Below are positions 1 to 8,043 of a stretch of DNA of 64,000 nucleotides, in pieces. Positions within the stretch are counted from its first letter, which is position 1, and every line of letters begins with the position of its first letter. Made by a program: the position numbers and the translations under genes. The notes under the pieces are model-generated. The model made no database searches, had not been told where the DNA came from, and was given only the letters and a program-made list of their open reading frames with translations. The DNA is taken from contig DAOLDB010000014.1 of assembly GCA_035327565.1 (NCBI GenBank), positions 13,601-77,600 on the forward strand, read 5' to 3'. Origin of the DNA: JABDLO01 sp035327565. GTDB lineage: Bacteria; Bacteroidota; Bacteroidia; Chitinophagales; Saprospiraceae.

Positions 1-978
1 GAACACTTTGCTATGGTTGACTGTACCTGCATGTACAAAGGATTCATAAATAGATTTATAAGCATCGGGGAGTTCATTATATTTTCCTACCAGAGCAATT
101 TTTATTTGAAATCTTGGGTTTTTAAGCTTACTGATAAACTCCTTCCAATGATTAAGGTCCAATGGGTGTTTGCCTTTGATCTTCAATCGCTTCAAGACTA
201 TCTTATCCAGCTTCTCTCTTAACATTAAAAGTGGTACATCGTAAATAGTCTCTGCATCCAAAGCTTCAATCACAGCATCATTTTTTACATTGCAAAACAA
301 TGCCAGCTTTTCCCTGATTTCTGAGGACAAAGGCTTCTCTGTACGACACACCAATATATCGGGTTGAATACCCGTTTGGAGCAATTCTTTGACAGAGTGT
401 TGGGTGGGTTTGGTCTTGAGTTCTTTGGCAGCACTCAAATAGGGAATTAAAGTTAAATGCAACGTCAGACAATCTTCACTACCGAAATCCCTGCGCAATT
501 GCCTTACCGCTTCGAGATAGGGTAAGGATTCGATATCGCCCACAGTCCCTCCCAATTCAGTAATGATGACATCGAGCTCTTTGATCTTTCCCAGCAAGAG
601 CATCCTCCTTTTAATTTCATCAGTGATATGAGGAATCACTTGAACTGTCTTTCCGAGATAGTCTCCGGCTCTTTCCTTATTGATAACTGTTTGATAGATT
701 TTTCCTGTTGTTACGTTATTCGCCTGCGAGGTAGGCACGTTTAGAAATCTTTCATAATGACCTAAATCGAGATCCGTCTCAGCTCCGTCATCTGTCACAT
801 AACATTCACCATGCTCATAGGGATTTAAGGTGCCCGGATCTACATTGATGTATGGATCAAATTTCTGGATACTTACTTTGAGTCCTCTGGCCTGAAGTAA
901 TTTCCCAAGAGAAGCAGAAACTATCCCCTTACCCAATGATGAGGTAACTCCGCCCGTAACGAAAATATATTTGGTCAT
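1..978 (-). CDS. pyrG: CTP synthase, N-terminal part (cut by window edge)
   Basis: CTP synthase makes CTP from UTP, ATP and glutamine, the last step of de novo pyrimidine synthesis in the cytoplasm. Reading leftward from the ATG at 978, 326 codons stay open to base 1. Residues 4-18 show the synthetase nucleotide-binding motif (YIFVTGGVTSSLGKG), followed by FDPYINVDPGTLNPYEHGE, a signature of this family. The last 35 or so residues (IALVGKY, then DAYKSIYES) are the beginning of the glutaminase domain, whose catalytic Cys-His-Glu lie outside the window. The start is supported by a Bacteroidota-type -7 element 36 bp upstream. The product assignment is secure; only completeness is unknown. Confidence 0.97.
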   Translation of the reverse strand, partial: MTKYIFVTGGVTSSLGKGIVSASLGKLLQARGLKVSIQKFDPYINVDPGTLNPYEHGECYVTDDGAETDLDLGHYERFLNVPTSQANNVTTGKIYQTVINKERAGDYLGKTVQVIPHITDEIKRRMLLLGKIKELDVIITELGGTVGDIESLPYLEAVRQLRRDFGSEDCLTLHLTLIPYLSAAKELKTKPTQHSVKELLQTGIQPDILVCRTEKPLSSEIREKLALFCNVKNDAVIEALDAETIYDVPLLMLREKLDKIVLKRLKIKGKHPLDLNHWKEFISKLKNPRFQIKIALVGKYNELPDAYKSIYESFVHAGTVNHSKVF

Positions 979-1013
979 AGCAGATAGAATTAAGTTGCTT
1001 TCACTACGGGATA

Positions 1014-1021
1014 CAAAGGTA
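1014..1021 (-). promoter_or_regulatory. pyrG promoter, -7 element TACCTTTG
   Basis: On the minus strand TACCTTTG matches the Bacteroidota -7 consensus TAnnTTTG at every fixed position. A transcript starting about 7 nt further on would have a leader of roughly 28 nt before the pyrG ATG. About 20 bp upstream there is CTGACA rather than TTTG, so the -33 half is weak. Confidence 0.5.
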
Positions 1022-1399
1022 CTAATATGTTTAAATAATTCTGTCAGGTTGGGAAAGAGATATTAATAAGTTTTTACTTTATTCAATTTTAATTGGATTT
1101 AAGTATTTATAATCAACAAGTAACATAGTACTAAAATATACTATGTTTTATTTAATCCATTTGCATTTTCTTATCTTACTCAATGGAAGACCGTTAGAAA
1201 AGCATTTCTTTTCTATAAGGGAGGATACAGAACAAGCCGGAAGGTTCACACTTCCTATCCATTGACAATATATAAATACAAAACCATTTCATAACCATGT
1301 CTTAACCCGGTCCAAACAAACTATTAATATACACAGCTTTATTTTGTATTGTGTAAAAGTCTAATTTGTGTATTGTTATCAAAGTTAAAATTGTAATTC
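1022..1399. other. Intergenic stretch between pyrG and a small ORF
   Basis: Very AT-rich DNA without a credible long ORF. It contains the nested inverted repeats annotated at 1181-1264 and, at 1343-1346 (TTTG) and 1362-1368 (TAATTTG), a poor promoter-like pair with short spacing in front of the 47-codon ORF. Nothing else was recognised. Confidence 0.4.
1181..1264 (+). other. Candidate structured RNA element: closing stem enclosing two hairpins
   Basis: CAATGGA (1181-1187) can pair with TCCATTG (1258-1264). Inside lie two hairpins: TAGAAAAG/CTTTTCTA (1195-1202 with 1208-1215, 5-nt loop) and GGAAG/CTTCC (1239-1243 with 1251-1255, 7-nt loop). The purine-rich stretch GGGAGGATACAGAACAAG sits unpaired between them. 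This is the geometry of a three-way junction. It does not match any riboswitch class I recognise, and it could equally be read from the minus strand. No poly-T follows either hairpin, so a terminator role is unlikely. Chance pairing in AT-rich DNA remains possible. Confidence 0.25.
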
Positions 1400-1543
1400 A
1401 TGGATTCAAAGATTTATATCTCTATCGTAATTGTACTGATACTCACCATGCCATTAAGTGTGACCCTGTGTATCATTGAATGGATAAAAGGGAGAAAAAA
1501 TCAAAAATCAATGATTGGTAAGAAATTCAGTTTAATGGATTAA
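1400..1543 (+). CDS. Putative 47-residue single-span membrane peptide
   Basis: An ATG at 1400 opens 47 codons ending in TAA at 1541-1543. The product has a short N-terminus, one hydrophobic helix (about residues 5-25, rich in Ile, Val and Leu) and a basic tail (KGRKNQKS), the layout of a small inner-membrane peptide with its C-terminus in the cytoplasm. I recognise no family. It lies alone in a 940-bp gap between pyrG and a phosphate transporter, same strand as the latter, 376 bp before it. There is no Shine-Dalgarno sequence, which is normal in this phylum and so not informative. It could be a chance ORF; the membrane-peptide composition is the only positive sign. Confidence 0.35.
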   Translation: MDSKIYISIVIVLILTMPLSVTLCIIEWIKGRKNQKSMIGKKFSLMD

Positions 1544-1919
1544 TCTGAACAACCTTTTATTGGTTTTGACATTAATATACACCTCTTGTTGTTGCAGATC
1601 ATTTTGAAACCAGTGTTTCTTGCATTTCTAAATTTTCCTTTGGACTGCCCATGTGAATCCAGTCAAAAGTCCTCGCACAGGAAAATACTTGCTTTAAAAA
1701 GAGTTAAATAATCCTGTATTTTTCACAGATAATTATAATTTTAGCGATTTAGTGCTAAGATTTAGATGTATTATTTAAACACATTTTTTAATTTGAAAAT
1801 GATGGTTTAATTTAAAATGGTGGTACAATATTGTATTTTTTATGAATGATATTCACCCCGGCTTTGCATCGACAAACCTTTAGATAAACATAAAGGATAA
1901 AAGTAAAAATCGATCGATA
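1544..1919. other. Non-coding stretch upstream of the Na/Pi cotransporter
   Basis: AT-rich. The only structure seen is an imperfect hairpin with GACTG (1643-1647) pairing with CAGTC (1660-1664), extendable by three further A-T pairs past one mismatch. No convincing TAnnTTTG promoter was found, though the transporter promoter must lie here or further upstream. Confidence 0.35.
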
Positions 1920-3611
1920 ATGACATTCGGCATCTTTGATATATTCAAAATACTAGGAGCCCTTGGCCTATTCATCTATGGCATGAAAGTAATGAGTGAG
2001 GGCATCCAAAGAGCTGCTGGAAGTCAATTGCGATCTATCCTTCGGTCGTTGACCAGGAATCGTTTTTTTTCATTGCTGACCGGCCTCGTTACAACTTTTA
2101 CAGTACAATCGTCTTCTGTAACTACTGTGATGACGGTGAGTCTTGTGAATGCCGGCTTACTCACTCTCGCACAATCTGCAGGCCTGATCATGGGTGCAAA
2201 TATCGGCACAACCATTACTGCATGGATAGTGGCAGGATTAGGATTCAGGATCAATATCCAACATATTGTCCTCCCATTGATAGCGTTAGGCGTTTTACTG
2301 ATTTTTAGAAACAACCCAAAAAGAAAATACTGGGGGGAATTTATCATAGGCTTTGGTCTTCTTCTATTGGGCATGGGTTTTCTCAATACATTGGTACCAG
2401 ATATCAACTCCAATGAGCGATTAATGGATTGGTTTCAGCGATATACTGCTACAGGTTTTACTGCACGGCTTTTATTTTTTTTGATAGGCCTGGTAATTAC
2501 CATGATATTGCAATCTTCTACTGCAGCTGTAGCCTTAACTTTAACGCTTTGCCTTAAAGGTTGGATACCTTATGAGTTGGGTGCTTCGATGATTTTAGGT
2601 GAAAATCTGGGCACAACCATTACCGCTGAATTGGCGGCTTTAGTTGGCAATATAGAAGCGAAGAGATCGGCCAGGATTCATACTCTTTTCAACTTAATCG
2701 GGGTCATATGGATGCTGGCTTTGATGCCATATTTCCTACATTTGGTTGAATTGCTTATGATTTGGTGGCCAGGAGTGGGAAGCCCTTTTGAAAACGAAGA
2801 ATATACGCCGTATGGATTGGCAGCCTTCCATTCTATCTTCAACATAACCAATGCTTTTTTACTTGTGGGATTAATAGATTACCTTATAAAACTTTCCATT
2901 TGGTCCATTTCAGGGAAAAGAGATATGGTTGATAAAACCGGAAGAATGATGGTTTCGGGATTAAACCTTACTCCTGAGTTAACAACAGAAGAAATTAAAA
3001 AAGAAGTAGCTCAATATGGTAAAATTATCATGAGAATGTCTGAGTTTACCCGGTTATTGATCAATTCAATACTCGAAAAAGACCAAAAAAGGTTGTATAA
3101 GAAGCTTTTAAAATATGAAAACATATCCGATCGCATTGAAATTGAAATAACAAAGGTCATTACTCAAATCGCAGGAAAAGAAATCACTGCAAGAACAAGT
3201 ATTCGTCTTCGGAGTTTAATGAAAATTTGCAATGAAATGGAACGCATAGCAGACATCTACAAACAAATTGCAAATGAATTGAATAGAAAAAACCAAAATA
3301 AAATCTGGTTTTCTCCTGACCAACGATCATCATTGAATGGAATGTGTGACCTGATTGACGAATCCTTTTATGTAATGGTTAATAATCTCGATAGTCTAGA
3401 ATTTGAAAAGGTAAAAAAGGACAAAGCAAAAATGATAAAGAAAAAAATCAGTCATCAACAGGAGCAGGTACGCAATGCATATATGAAGCTGAGTGACTTG
3501 TCTGAAATGAATATCCAGGGTACTCTCATTTATTATAACATTATTACCATGTTGGACAACATTGGCAACCACATACTTAATATTACCGAATCTGTGGTAG
3601 GAGAAATTTAA
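1920..3611 (+). CDS. Na+/phosphate cotransporter with C-terminal PhoU-like domain
   Basis: Predicted sodium-coupled inorganic phosphate transporter of the NptA/SLC34-like family (Na/Pi cotransport repeat), inner membrane. The 563-residue protein has the family's two inverted repeats: QSSSVTT at 63-69 with GANIGTTIT at 92-100, and QSST at 198-201 with GENLGTTITA at 227-236; these QSS(S/T) motifs form the substrate and sodium site. After about residue 340 the membrane part gives way to a charged helical PhoU-like region, a common fusion in bacteria that is thought to regulate transport. The ATG follows an A-rich leader. A terminator lies 55 bp beyond the stop, so it is probably transcribed alone, although another phosphate carrier follows. 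No pst or pho genes are nearby. Some family members export rather than import phosphate, so direction is uncertain. Confidence 0.9.
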   Translation: MTFGIFDIFKILGALGLFIYGMKVMSEGIQRAAGSQLRSILRSLTRNRFFSLLTGLVTTFTVQSSSVTTVMTVSLVNAGLLTLAQSAGLIMGANIGTTITAWIVAGLGFRINIQHIVLPLIALGVLLIFRNNPKRKYWGEFIIGFGLLLLGMGFLNTLVPDINSNERLMDWFQRYTATGFTARLLFFLIGLVITMILQSSTAAVALTLTLCLKGWIPYELGASMILGENLGTTITAELAALVGNIEAKRSARIHTLFNLIGVIWMLALMPYFLHLVELLMIWWPGVGSPFENEEYTPYGLAAFHSIFNITNAFLLVGLIDYLIKLSIWSISGKRDMVDKTGRMMVSGLNLTPELTTEEIKKEVAQYGKIIMRMSEFTRLLINSILEKDQKRLYKKLLKYENISDRIEIEITKVITQIAGKEITARTSIRLRSLMKICNEMERIADIYKQIANELNRKNQNKIWFSPDQRSSLNGMCDLIDESFYVMVNNLDSLEFEKVKKDKAKMIKKKISHQQEQVRNAYMKLSDLSEMNIQGTLIYYNIITMLDNIGNHILNITESVVGEI

Positions 3612-3666
3612 TAATGTATGCTTTATATGGAACAATGTAACATGATCAAAATACTCATTAGTATGA

Positions 3667-3688
3667 AATGCCTCCTGGCATTCTTTTT
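3667..3688 (+). terminator. Rho-independent terminator after the Na/Pi cotransporter
   Basis: AATGCC (3667-3672) and GGCATT (3677-3682) form a 6-bp stem with a TCCT loop, followed by CTTTTT. It separates the two phosphate transporter genes, so they may be independently expressed or joined by partial read-through. Confidence 0.7.
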
Positions 3689-3733
3689 AAATCATTACTT
3701 TTACACAAACGAAAAAACCATGCATAGCAGAAT

Positions 3734-4762
3734 ATGAGCCCTTATGACATTGTGGTTTGGTGTGGGTTTGTCCTGGCTGCATATTCTGTTGTAGGAAACG
3801 ATGTTATTCAAACTCTGGGTACATTCCTATCCTCCAACGAAAAAAGAATTCCCTGGTATATATTATTTTTATATGCAGGAGGAATATTAACAGCCATTCT
3901 AATTATTGGATATGTGGGTTTAGGAACTACATTAGGATTAGGTGGGGATGATATTTCATTTGGCAGACTTGAAAACATTCAAAGACCTGAACAATTGAAC
4001 TGGTTTTATTTATTACCTCCCCTGGTATTAATGTTGATCACCCGACTGGGTATACCGGTCAGTACCACTTTTTTGATTCTTACATTTTTTTCTCCCGCCA
4101 GTCTGGGTGATATGATTCAAAAATCGGTAATGGGTTATGTTGTTGCATTCATATTCTCTATGTTTGCCTACTATATGATTACCAATTTTGCTGAAAAGAA
4201 ATTTATCAATTCTTCAGTTTATTCCACAAACAATAAGGATTCTCTTTGGACCAACCGGACTTTTTGGACTGTAATTCAATGGTTTTCTACTGGTTTTCTT
4301 TGGTCTCAATGGTTGACTCAGGACCTGGCCAATATATATATTTACTTAGGAAAAGACAGATTAAGCCTTGTGCAATTTTTAGTCTCATTGTTTATTATCC
4401 TGGTAATGCTTGGATATATTTTCTATGCAAAAGGAGGAAAAATTCAAGAAATTGTTAAAAGAAAATACAACACCGCCGATATCCGGTCGGCAACATTTAT
4501 TGATTTATTTTATGGGTTGATTTTACTGATATTTAAACAAAATGTATTTGGTCTTTGGGTAGCAAAACTTCCTATGTCCACTACCTGGGTTTTTATTGGT
4601 TTATTAGCAGGCCGTGAAATCATGATGGCCTGGAAGTTGGATGGAATTTTAGAAAAAAAGGAAATCTATGCAGTTGTTCAGGATTTGGTTAAAGTGATAG
4701 CCGGTTTGATTATCAGTATATTACTGGTGTATATAATGAAATTTTTTACTGCTGGCATATAA
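3734..4762 (+). CDS. PiT-like inorganic phosphate transporter family protein
   Basis: A 342-residue polytopic membrane protein with about ten hydrophobic helices. Two signatures resemble the inverted repeats of PiT phosphate permeases: GNDVIQTLGT at residues 21-30 (compare the PiT GxNDVANAxGT motif) and two short P-(V/M)-STT motifs, one in RLGIPVSTTF (104-113) and one in KLPMSTTW near residue 283, where PiT has VSTTH. The histidine is replaced by Phe or Trp. I therefore assign it to the PiT superfamily as a divergent member; phosphate as substrate is inferred from those motifs and from the phosphate cotransporter immediately upstream, in the same direction. It is shorter than typical PiT proteins. 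The substrate could be another anion. Confidence 0.7.
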   Translation: MSPYDIVVWCGFVLAAYSVVGNDVIQTLGTFLSSNEKRIPWYILFLYAGGILTAILIIGYVGLGTTLGLGGDDISFGRLENIQRPEQLNWFYLLPPLVLMLITRLGIPVSTTFLILTFFSPASLGDMIQKSVMGYVVAFIFSMFAYYMITNFAEKKFINSSVYSTNNKDSLWTNRTFWTVIQWFSTGFLWSQWLTQDLANIYIYLGKDRLSLVQFLVSLFIILVMLGYIFYAKGGKIQEIVKRKYNTADIRSATFIDLFYGLILLIFKQNVFGLWVAKLPMSTTWVFIGLLAGREIMMAWKLDGILEKKEIYAVVQDLVKVIAGLIISILLVYIMKFFTAGI

Positions 4763-4807
4763 AATACGATCTTCACGTATATGGCAAAGATTTGGTTTTT
4801 TCAAGAT

Positions 4808-4844
4808 AAAAGAAAAAAGCCTCAAGCGTGGTGGGTTGAGGCTT
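4808..4844 (-). terminator. Terminator of dnaK (read leftward)
   Basis: A 9-bp perfect stem, AAGCCTCAA (4817-4825) with TTGAGGCTT (4836-4844) and a 10-nt loop. On the minus strand it is followed by TTTTTTCTTTT, so it ends the dnaK transcript. On the plus strand the following tract is only ATCTTT, so it may act weakly for the PiT-like gene as well. Confidence 0.8.
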
Positions 4845-4874
4845 ATCTTTAATTCTAACTGGTGATAATCATCA

Positions 4875-6791
4875 TCACTTTTTATCATCAACCTCTTCAA
4901 ACTCTACATCAGTGACATCCTCGGCACCGTTATTGGCAGCAGATTCATCAGCTCCTGCACTGGAAGAAGTGGCATCAGATGATGCAGTCTGCTGAGCCTG
5001 GTATATCTCCTGACTGGCTGCTTGCCACGATTCATTTAAACGGTTCATAGCACTATCAACTTTGTTGAGATCCTGCAATTTGTGCGCTTCTTTCAATTCA
5101 GCGACAGCAGACTCTATTGCAGCTTTCTTATCGGGAGAAATTTTGTCACCATACTCCTTTAATTGCTTTTCTGTTTGAAATACTAAAGAATCGGCTGAAT
5201 TCAATTTCTCTACTTTTTCACGAGTAATTTTATCAGCGGCTGCATTGGCTTCTGCCTCTGCCTTCATCCTTTTGATTTCATCTTGTGACAATCCGGTTGA
5301 AGCTTCGATACGAATATTTTGTTCCTTTCCTGTCCCTTTATCTTTAGCCGAAACGTTGAGAATCCCATTGGCATCTATATCGAATGTCACTTCCACTTGA
5401 GGTATACCTCTGGGTGCCGGAGGTATTCCATCCAGGATAAAACGACCCACACTTCTGTTGTCTCCTGCCATAGGTCTTTCCCCCTGAAGAATATGAATTT
5501 CAACGGAGGGTTGATTATCAGCGGCAGTCGAATACACTTTGGATTTCTTGGTGGGTATGGTTGAATTTGATTCTATAACTACATCATAAACTCCGCCCAT
5601 GGTTTCTATACCCAGAGACAGTGGAGTAACATCAAGCAATAAAACATCCTGCACATCACCACTAAGCACTCCACCCTGGATGGCAGCTCCAACCGCTACT
5701 ACTTCATCAGGATTTACTCCTTTTCCTGGTTTTTTACCAAAAAAGGCCTCCACCGCTTCTTGTATTTTGGGTATTCTTGTAGAACCGCCAACAAGAATAA
5801 CTTCATCAATTTGATTCTTTGAAATACCTGCATCTTTTACTGCCTGTTCGCAAGGGCCCAAGGTCTTTGAAATCAGATGATCTGCCAATTGCTCAAATTT
5901 TGCACGGGTCAATTTTAAAACCAGGTGTTTAGGCACACCATCCACCGCTGTAATATAAGGAAGATTAATTTCTGTTTCTGAAGAAGAGGACAATTCAATT
6001 TTTGCTTTCTCAGCAGCCTCTTTCAAGCGTTGTAAAGCCATGGGGTCTTTTCGAAGATCAATTGCTTCCTGACTTTTGAATGTGTCAGCGAGATGATCTA
6101 TAATAACCTGGTCAAAATCATCACCCCCTAAATGTGTATCCCCATTGGTAGATTTTACTTCAAAAACTCCGTCACCTAATTCAAGGATAGAAATATCAAA
6201 AGTTCCTCCTCCCAGGTCATAAACAGCGACTGTCATATCTTTCCCTTTTTTGTCCAACCCATAAGCCAAGGCTGCTGCTGTAGGCTCATTGATTATCCTC
6301 CGTACGATAAGACCAGCGATTTCACCTGCTTCTTTTGTTGCTTGCCTTTGTGAGTCGTTGAAATATGCAGGTACAGTAATAACAGCTTCCTTCACTTCTG
6401 AACCCAGAAAATCTTCAGCGGTTTTCTTCATCTTTTGCAGAATAATAGCAGAAATTTCCTGAGGAGTATATTTTCTGTCATCAATATTTACACGGATGGT
6501 ATCATTTTCTCCTTTTACCACCTGGTATGCCATTCTATTTTTTTCATTACCGGCTTCAGAATACCTTAATCCCATAAATCGTTTGATAGAAGAAATGGTA
6601 CGGGTGGGATTGGTGATAGCCTGTCTTTTAGCAGGATCCCCCACTTTTCTTTCACCGTTATCCAAAAAAGCTACCACTGATGGTGTTGTTCGTCTACCCT
6701 CTTCATTGGGTATTACGACGGGTTCATTTCCCTCCATGACCGATACACATGAGTTGGTTGTTCCAAGATCGATTCCGATTATTTTAGTCAT
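4875..6791 (-). CDS. dnaK: Chaperone protein DnaK (Hsp70)
   Basis: ATP-dependent Hsp70 chaperone that binds unfolded hydrophobic segments and works with DnaJ and GrpE in the cytoplasm. All 638 residues are present, the usual length. The N-terminus (KIIGIDLGTTNSCVSVMEG) is the phosphate 1 motif of the actin-like ATPase; YDLGGGTFDIS and VGGSTRIPKIQ are the phosphate 2 and adenosine motifs. The substrate-binding domain follows the linker DVLLLDVTPLSLGIETMGG. The tail is Ser/Ala-rich, then acidic (VEFEEVDDKK), resembling the bacterial EEVD-like end. dnaJ and grpE are not adjacent, so the gene is monocistronic here. No sigma-32 or CIRCE sequence was seen upstream; an 8-bp inverted repeat at 6918-6961 is the only operator-like element. 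Confidence 0.98.
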   Translation of the reverse strand: MTKIIGIDLGTTNSCVSVMEGNEPVVIPNEEGRRTTPSVVAFLDNGERKVGDPAKRQAITNPTRTISSIKRFMGLRYSEAGNEKNRMAYQVVKGENDTIRVNIDDRKYTPQEISAIILQKMKKTAEDFLGSEVKEAVITVPAYFNDSQRQATKEAGEIAGLIVRRIINEPTAAALAYGLDKKGKDMTVAVYDLGGGTFDISILELGDGVFEVKSTNGDTHLGGDDFDQVIIDHLADTFKSQEAIDLRKDPMALQRLKEAAEKAKIELSSSSETEINLPYITAVDGVPKHLVLKLTRAKFEQLADHLISKTLGPCEQAVKDAGISKNQIDEVILVGGSTRIPKIQEAVEAFFGKKPGKGVNPDEVVAVGAAIQGGVLSGDVQDVLLLDVTPLSLGIETMGGVYDVVIESNSTIPTKKSKVYSTAADNQPSVEIHILQGERPMAGDNRSVGRFILDGIPPAPRGIPQVEVTFDIDANGILNVSAKDKGTGKEQNIRIEASTGLSQDEIKRMKAEAEANAAADKITREKVEKLNSADSLVFQTEKQLKEYGDKISPDKKAAIESAVAELKEAHKLQDLNKVDSAMNRLNESWQAASQEIYQAQQTASSDATSSSAGADESAANNGAEDVTDVEFEEVDDKK

Positions 6792-7119
6792 TACTTTTCT
6801 TTTTACTTTTTCAATAATTGCTAGACACCTTAAATGGACAATGAATGTGCCAATCGCTAAATTCGCATTGAAAATGACAAAGCTGCCAGGAACCCTGTCG
6901 TAGTTTGATGAAAATTATGACATTTCGACATGTTTTTCTCCATGAGTATTACAAAATGTCAATAGAGGACAATAGTGTATCTATAATAATTTTAAAATCA
7001 AAAAACATTCAAACACAACACATCATTTCATCAACCATTCTCCAGTTGAATTGAAGATGATATCGAGTCGATAATAGTTAGTAAAACGATGGAATGTATT
7101 ACATTGCAATAAAAAAACA
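6792..7119. other. Divergent dnaK/panB intergenic region
   Basis: 328 bp holding the promoters of both genes. An inverted repeat lies at 6918-6961. On the minus strand several TGTCA-type pentamers recur, but I find neither a CIRCE element nor a sigma-32 -35/-10 pair, and no clear TAnnTTTG. panB starts at 7120 (ATG) with a second in-frame ATG directly behind it. Confidence 0.35.
6918..6961. promoter_or_regulatory. 8-bp inverted repeat upstream of dnaK
   Basis: TGACATTT (6918-6925) and AAATGTCA (6954-6961) are perfect inverted repeats separated by 28 bp, about 130 bp upstream of dnaK and 160 bp upstream of panB. The spacing exceeds CIRCE (9 bp), so a known heat-shock operator is excluded. Function unknown. 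Confidence 0.25.
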
Positions 7120-7941
7120 ATGATGGGGGCTGCAAAAAGAGAGATAAAAAGAGTAACCACACACATACTCCAGAATATGAAAAATTCCGGGGAGAAAATT
7201 TCAATGCTCACCGGATATGATTTTTCTTTTGCAGGGATCCTGGATGATGCCGGAATTGACATCATTTTAGTTGGAGACTCCGCATCCAATGTCATGGCAG
7301 GGCATGAAACCACGCTTCCCATCACTTTGGACCAAATGATATACCATGCTCAATCAGTGATTCGTGCAGTAAAAAGAGCATTGGTAATTGTGGACCTCCC
7401 TTTTGGCTCTTATCAGGGCAACTCTACCAAAGCATTAAATTCCGCCATAAGAATCATGAAAGAATCCGGAGCACATGGTGTAAAATTAGAAGGTGGATCT
7501 GAAATTGAAGAATCGATCAGGAGAATTCTGTCCGCCGGGGTTCCTGTAATGGGGCATTTGGGATTAACACCCCAAAGCATTTATAAATTTGGCACGTATA
7601 CCGTAAGAGCCAGAGAAGAAGAAGAAGCCATGCAATTAAAAAAGGATGCAAAATTATTAGAAGAATTAGGGTGCTTCTCTTTAGTATTGGAGAAAATTCC
7701 CGCACATTTAGGAGGAGAAGTAAGCAAATTACTTCATATACCTACGATTGGCATAGGTGCAGGCGCTTTGACCGATGGGCAAGTTTTGGTCACTCACGAT
7801 ATGCTAGGTATTACCAAAGATTTTCACCCCCGGTTTTTACGCCGTTATATGCATTTGTATAGTGATATACAAAGAGCAGTTGAATCTTATATTTCTGATG
7901 TAAAATCAGGCAATTTTCCTAATGAATCAGAACAATACTGA
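7120..7941 (+). CDS. panB: 3-methyl-2-oxobutanoate hydroxymethyltransferase
   Basis: Ketopantoate hydroxymethyltransferase, first committed step of pantothenate (coenzyme A) synthesis: transfers a hydroxymethyl group from 5,10-methylene-tetrahydrofolate to alpha-ketoisovalerate. The 273-residue product is typical in length. Visible family motifs are SMLTGYDFSFAGILDDAGID, LVGDSASNVMAGHETTLP (metal-binding Asp), GAHGVKLEGG, and VMGHLGLTPQS, and the C-terminal IPTIGIGAG. The type III pantothenate kinase coaX of the same pathway lies in this window at 53.9 kb but in another operon. Either of two tandem ATGs could be the start. Next gene mltG follows after 102 bp on the same strand and may be cotranscribed. 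Confidence 0.97.
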   Translation: MMGAAKREIKRVTTHILQNMKNSGEKISMLTGYDFSFAGILDDAGIDIILVGDSASNVMAGHETTLPITLDQMIYHAQSVIRAVKRALVIVDLPFGSYQGNSTKALNSAIRIMKESGAHGVKLEGGSEIEESIRRILSAGVPVMGHLGLTPQSIYKFGTYTVRAREEEEAMQLKKDAKLLEELGCFSLVLEKIPAHLGGEVSKLLHIPTIGIGAGALTDGQVLVTHDMLGITKDFHPRFLRRYMHLYSDIQRAVESYISDVKSGNFPNESEQY

Positions 7942-8043
7942 TTTTCCAGCCATTTTATACACTTTGATGTTAAAATATGAGAAATATTACATACTCACCG
8001 TGGTTTCACTTTCTGAACAGAATTTCTTAAATTTTGTACATCC

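Noticed and set aside
13..472. ORFs on both strands at the left edge (69 and 64 codons)
   Set aside because: They are other-frame readings of pyrG, whose true frame is open from 978 to base 1 and matches CTP synthase motifs.
1236..1264. GGTTCACA loop resembling a tRNA T-arm
   Set aside because: No acceptor, D or anticodon arms can be assembled around it; better explained as part of the 1181-1264 element.
6496..6903. 135-codon plus-strand ORF antisense to dnaK
   Set aside because: Typical shadow ORF opposite a conserved gene; no signal peptide, motif or start context supports it.
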